Source: an uncultured Lachnospiraceae bacterium
Lineage (GTDB): Bacteria; Bacillota; Clostridia; Lachnospirales; Lachnospiraceae
Assembly: GCA_910579285.1 (NCBI GenBank)
Contig: CAJTTT010000009.1
Span: forward strand, 101,086-114,806
Direction of reading: 5' to 3'
Length of the DNA stretch: 13,721 nt
Part shown: piece after piece, positions 13,695-13,721 of the stretch
How positions within the stretch are numbered: the stretch's first letter is position 1
Layout: each line of letters starts with the position of its first letter
Program-made: the position numbers and the translations under genes
The notes under the pieces: model-generated
Told to the model about the DNA's origin: nothing
The model's input: only the letters and a program-made list of their open reading frames with translations
The model's database searches: none

Positions 13695-13721
13695 GGACCG
13701 AAGTGGAACGGAGACCGCGAA

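Noticed and set aside
13558..13721. Open frame from ATG 13558 to the window edge
   Set aside because: It starts inside the tail of the T-box terminator and runs through tandem repeats and two hairpins, with a composition (many Arg, Cys, Ser) unlike a start of any known T-box-regulated enzyme. It is probably open by chance.

Overview
The window looks like chromosomal DNA of an anaerobic Firmicute, most likely a Clostridia/Lachnospiraceae-type gut bacterium. The grounds are AGGAGG-type ribosome binding sites, a T-box leader, a ferredoxin-dependent 2-oxoacid oxidoreductase (IorAB), several Na+-coupled transporters, and moderately GC-rich coding sequence with AT-rich promoters. Genus cannot be set from the sequence alone.

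Layout. (a) 1-371: the 3' end of gpsA (glycerol-3-phosphate dehydrogenase), then a bidirectional terminator. (b) 2762-504, minus strand: metF followed by an SNF/NSS-family amino-acid:Na+ symporter, probably one transcript. (c) 3028-5082, plus strand: a MoxR-type AAA+ ATPase and a von Willebrand A (CoxE-like) partner, a two-gene chaperone-like module. Tandem terminators follow. (d) 5254-13160, plus strand: a probable long operon with a promoter that has a perfect 8-bp inverted repeat laid over its -35/-10 region. It encodes a hot-dog thioesterase, an AMP-forming acyl-CoA synthetase, an SSS-family Na+:solute symporter, IorA, IorB, a PaaK-type phenylacetate-CoA ligase and the remnant of an ACT-domain protein. 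A large stem-loop separates the symporter from iorA. (e) 13202-13560: a strong promoter and a T-box leader whose specifier reads as UAC (tyrosine). Its regulated gene lies beyond the right edge. About 160 bp of repeat- and hairpin-rich DNA follows the T-box.

How the genes may work together (inference). The symporter would import a carboxylate. PaaK and/or the acyl-CoA synthetase would activate it with CoA. IorAB would interconvert the aryl-acyl-CoA and an arylpyruvate using ferredoxin, and the thioesterase could hydrolyse surplus acyl-CoA. Run one way this is oxidation of aromatic amino acids to aryl-acetates. Run the other way it is salvage of aryl-acetates into aromatic amino acids. The sequence does not decide the direction. 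A tyrosine T-box right after the operon puts a second aromatic-amino-acid-linked unit next door.

The points most worth a second look are the palindromic operator, the ACT protein that has lost its first ACT domain (a 24-nt palindrome and an ATGA-coupled mini-ORF sit at the lesion), the intercistronic stem-loop, and the repeat-rich stretch after the T-box. No CRISPR array, transposase, phage or defence gene, tRNA or rRNA was seen.
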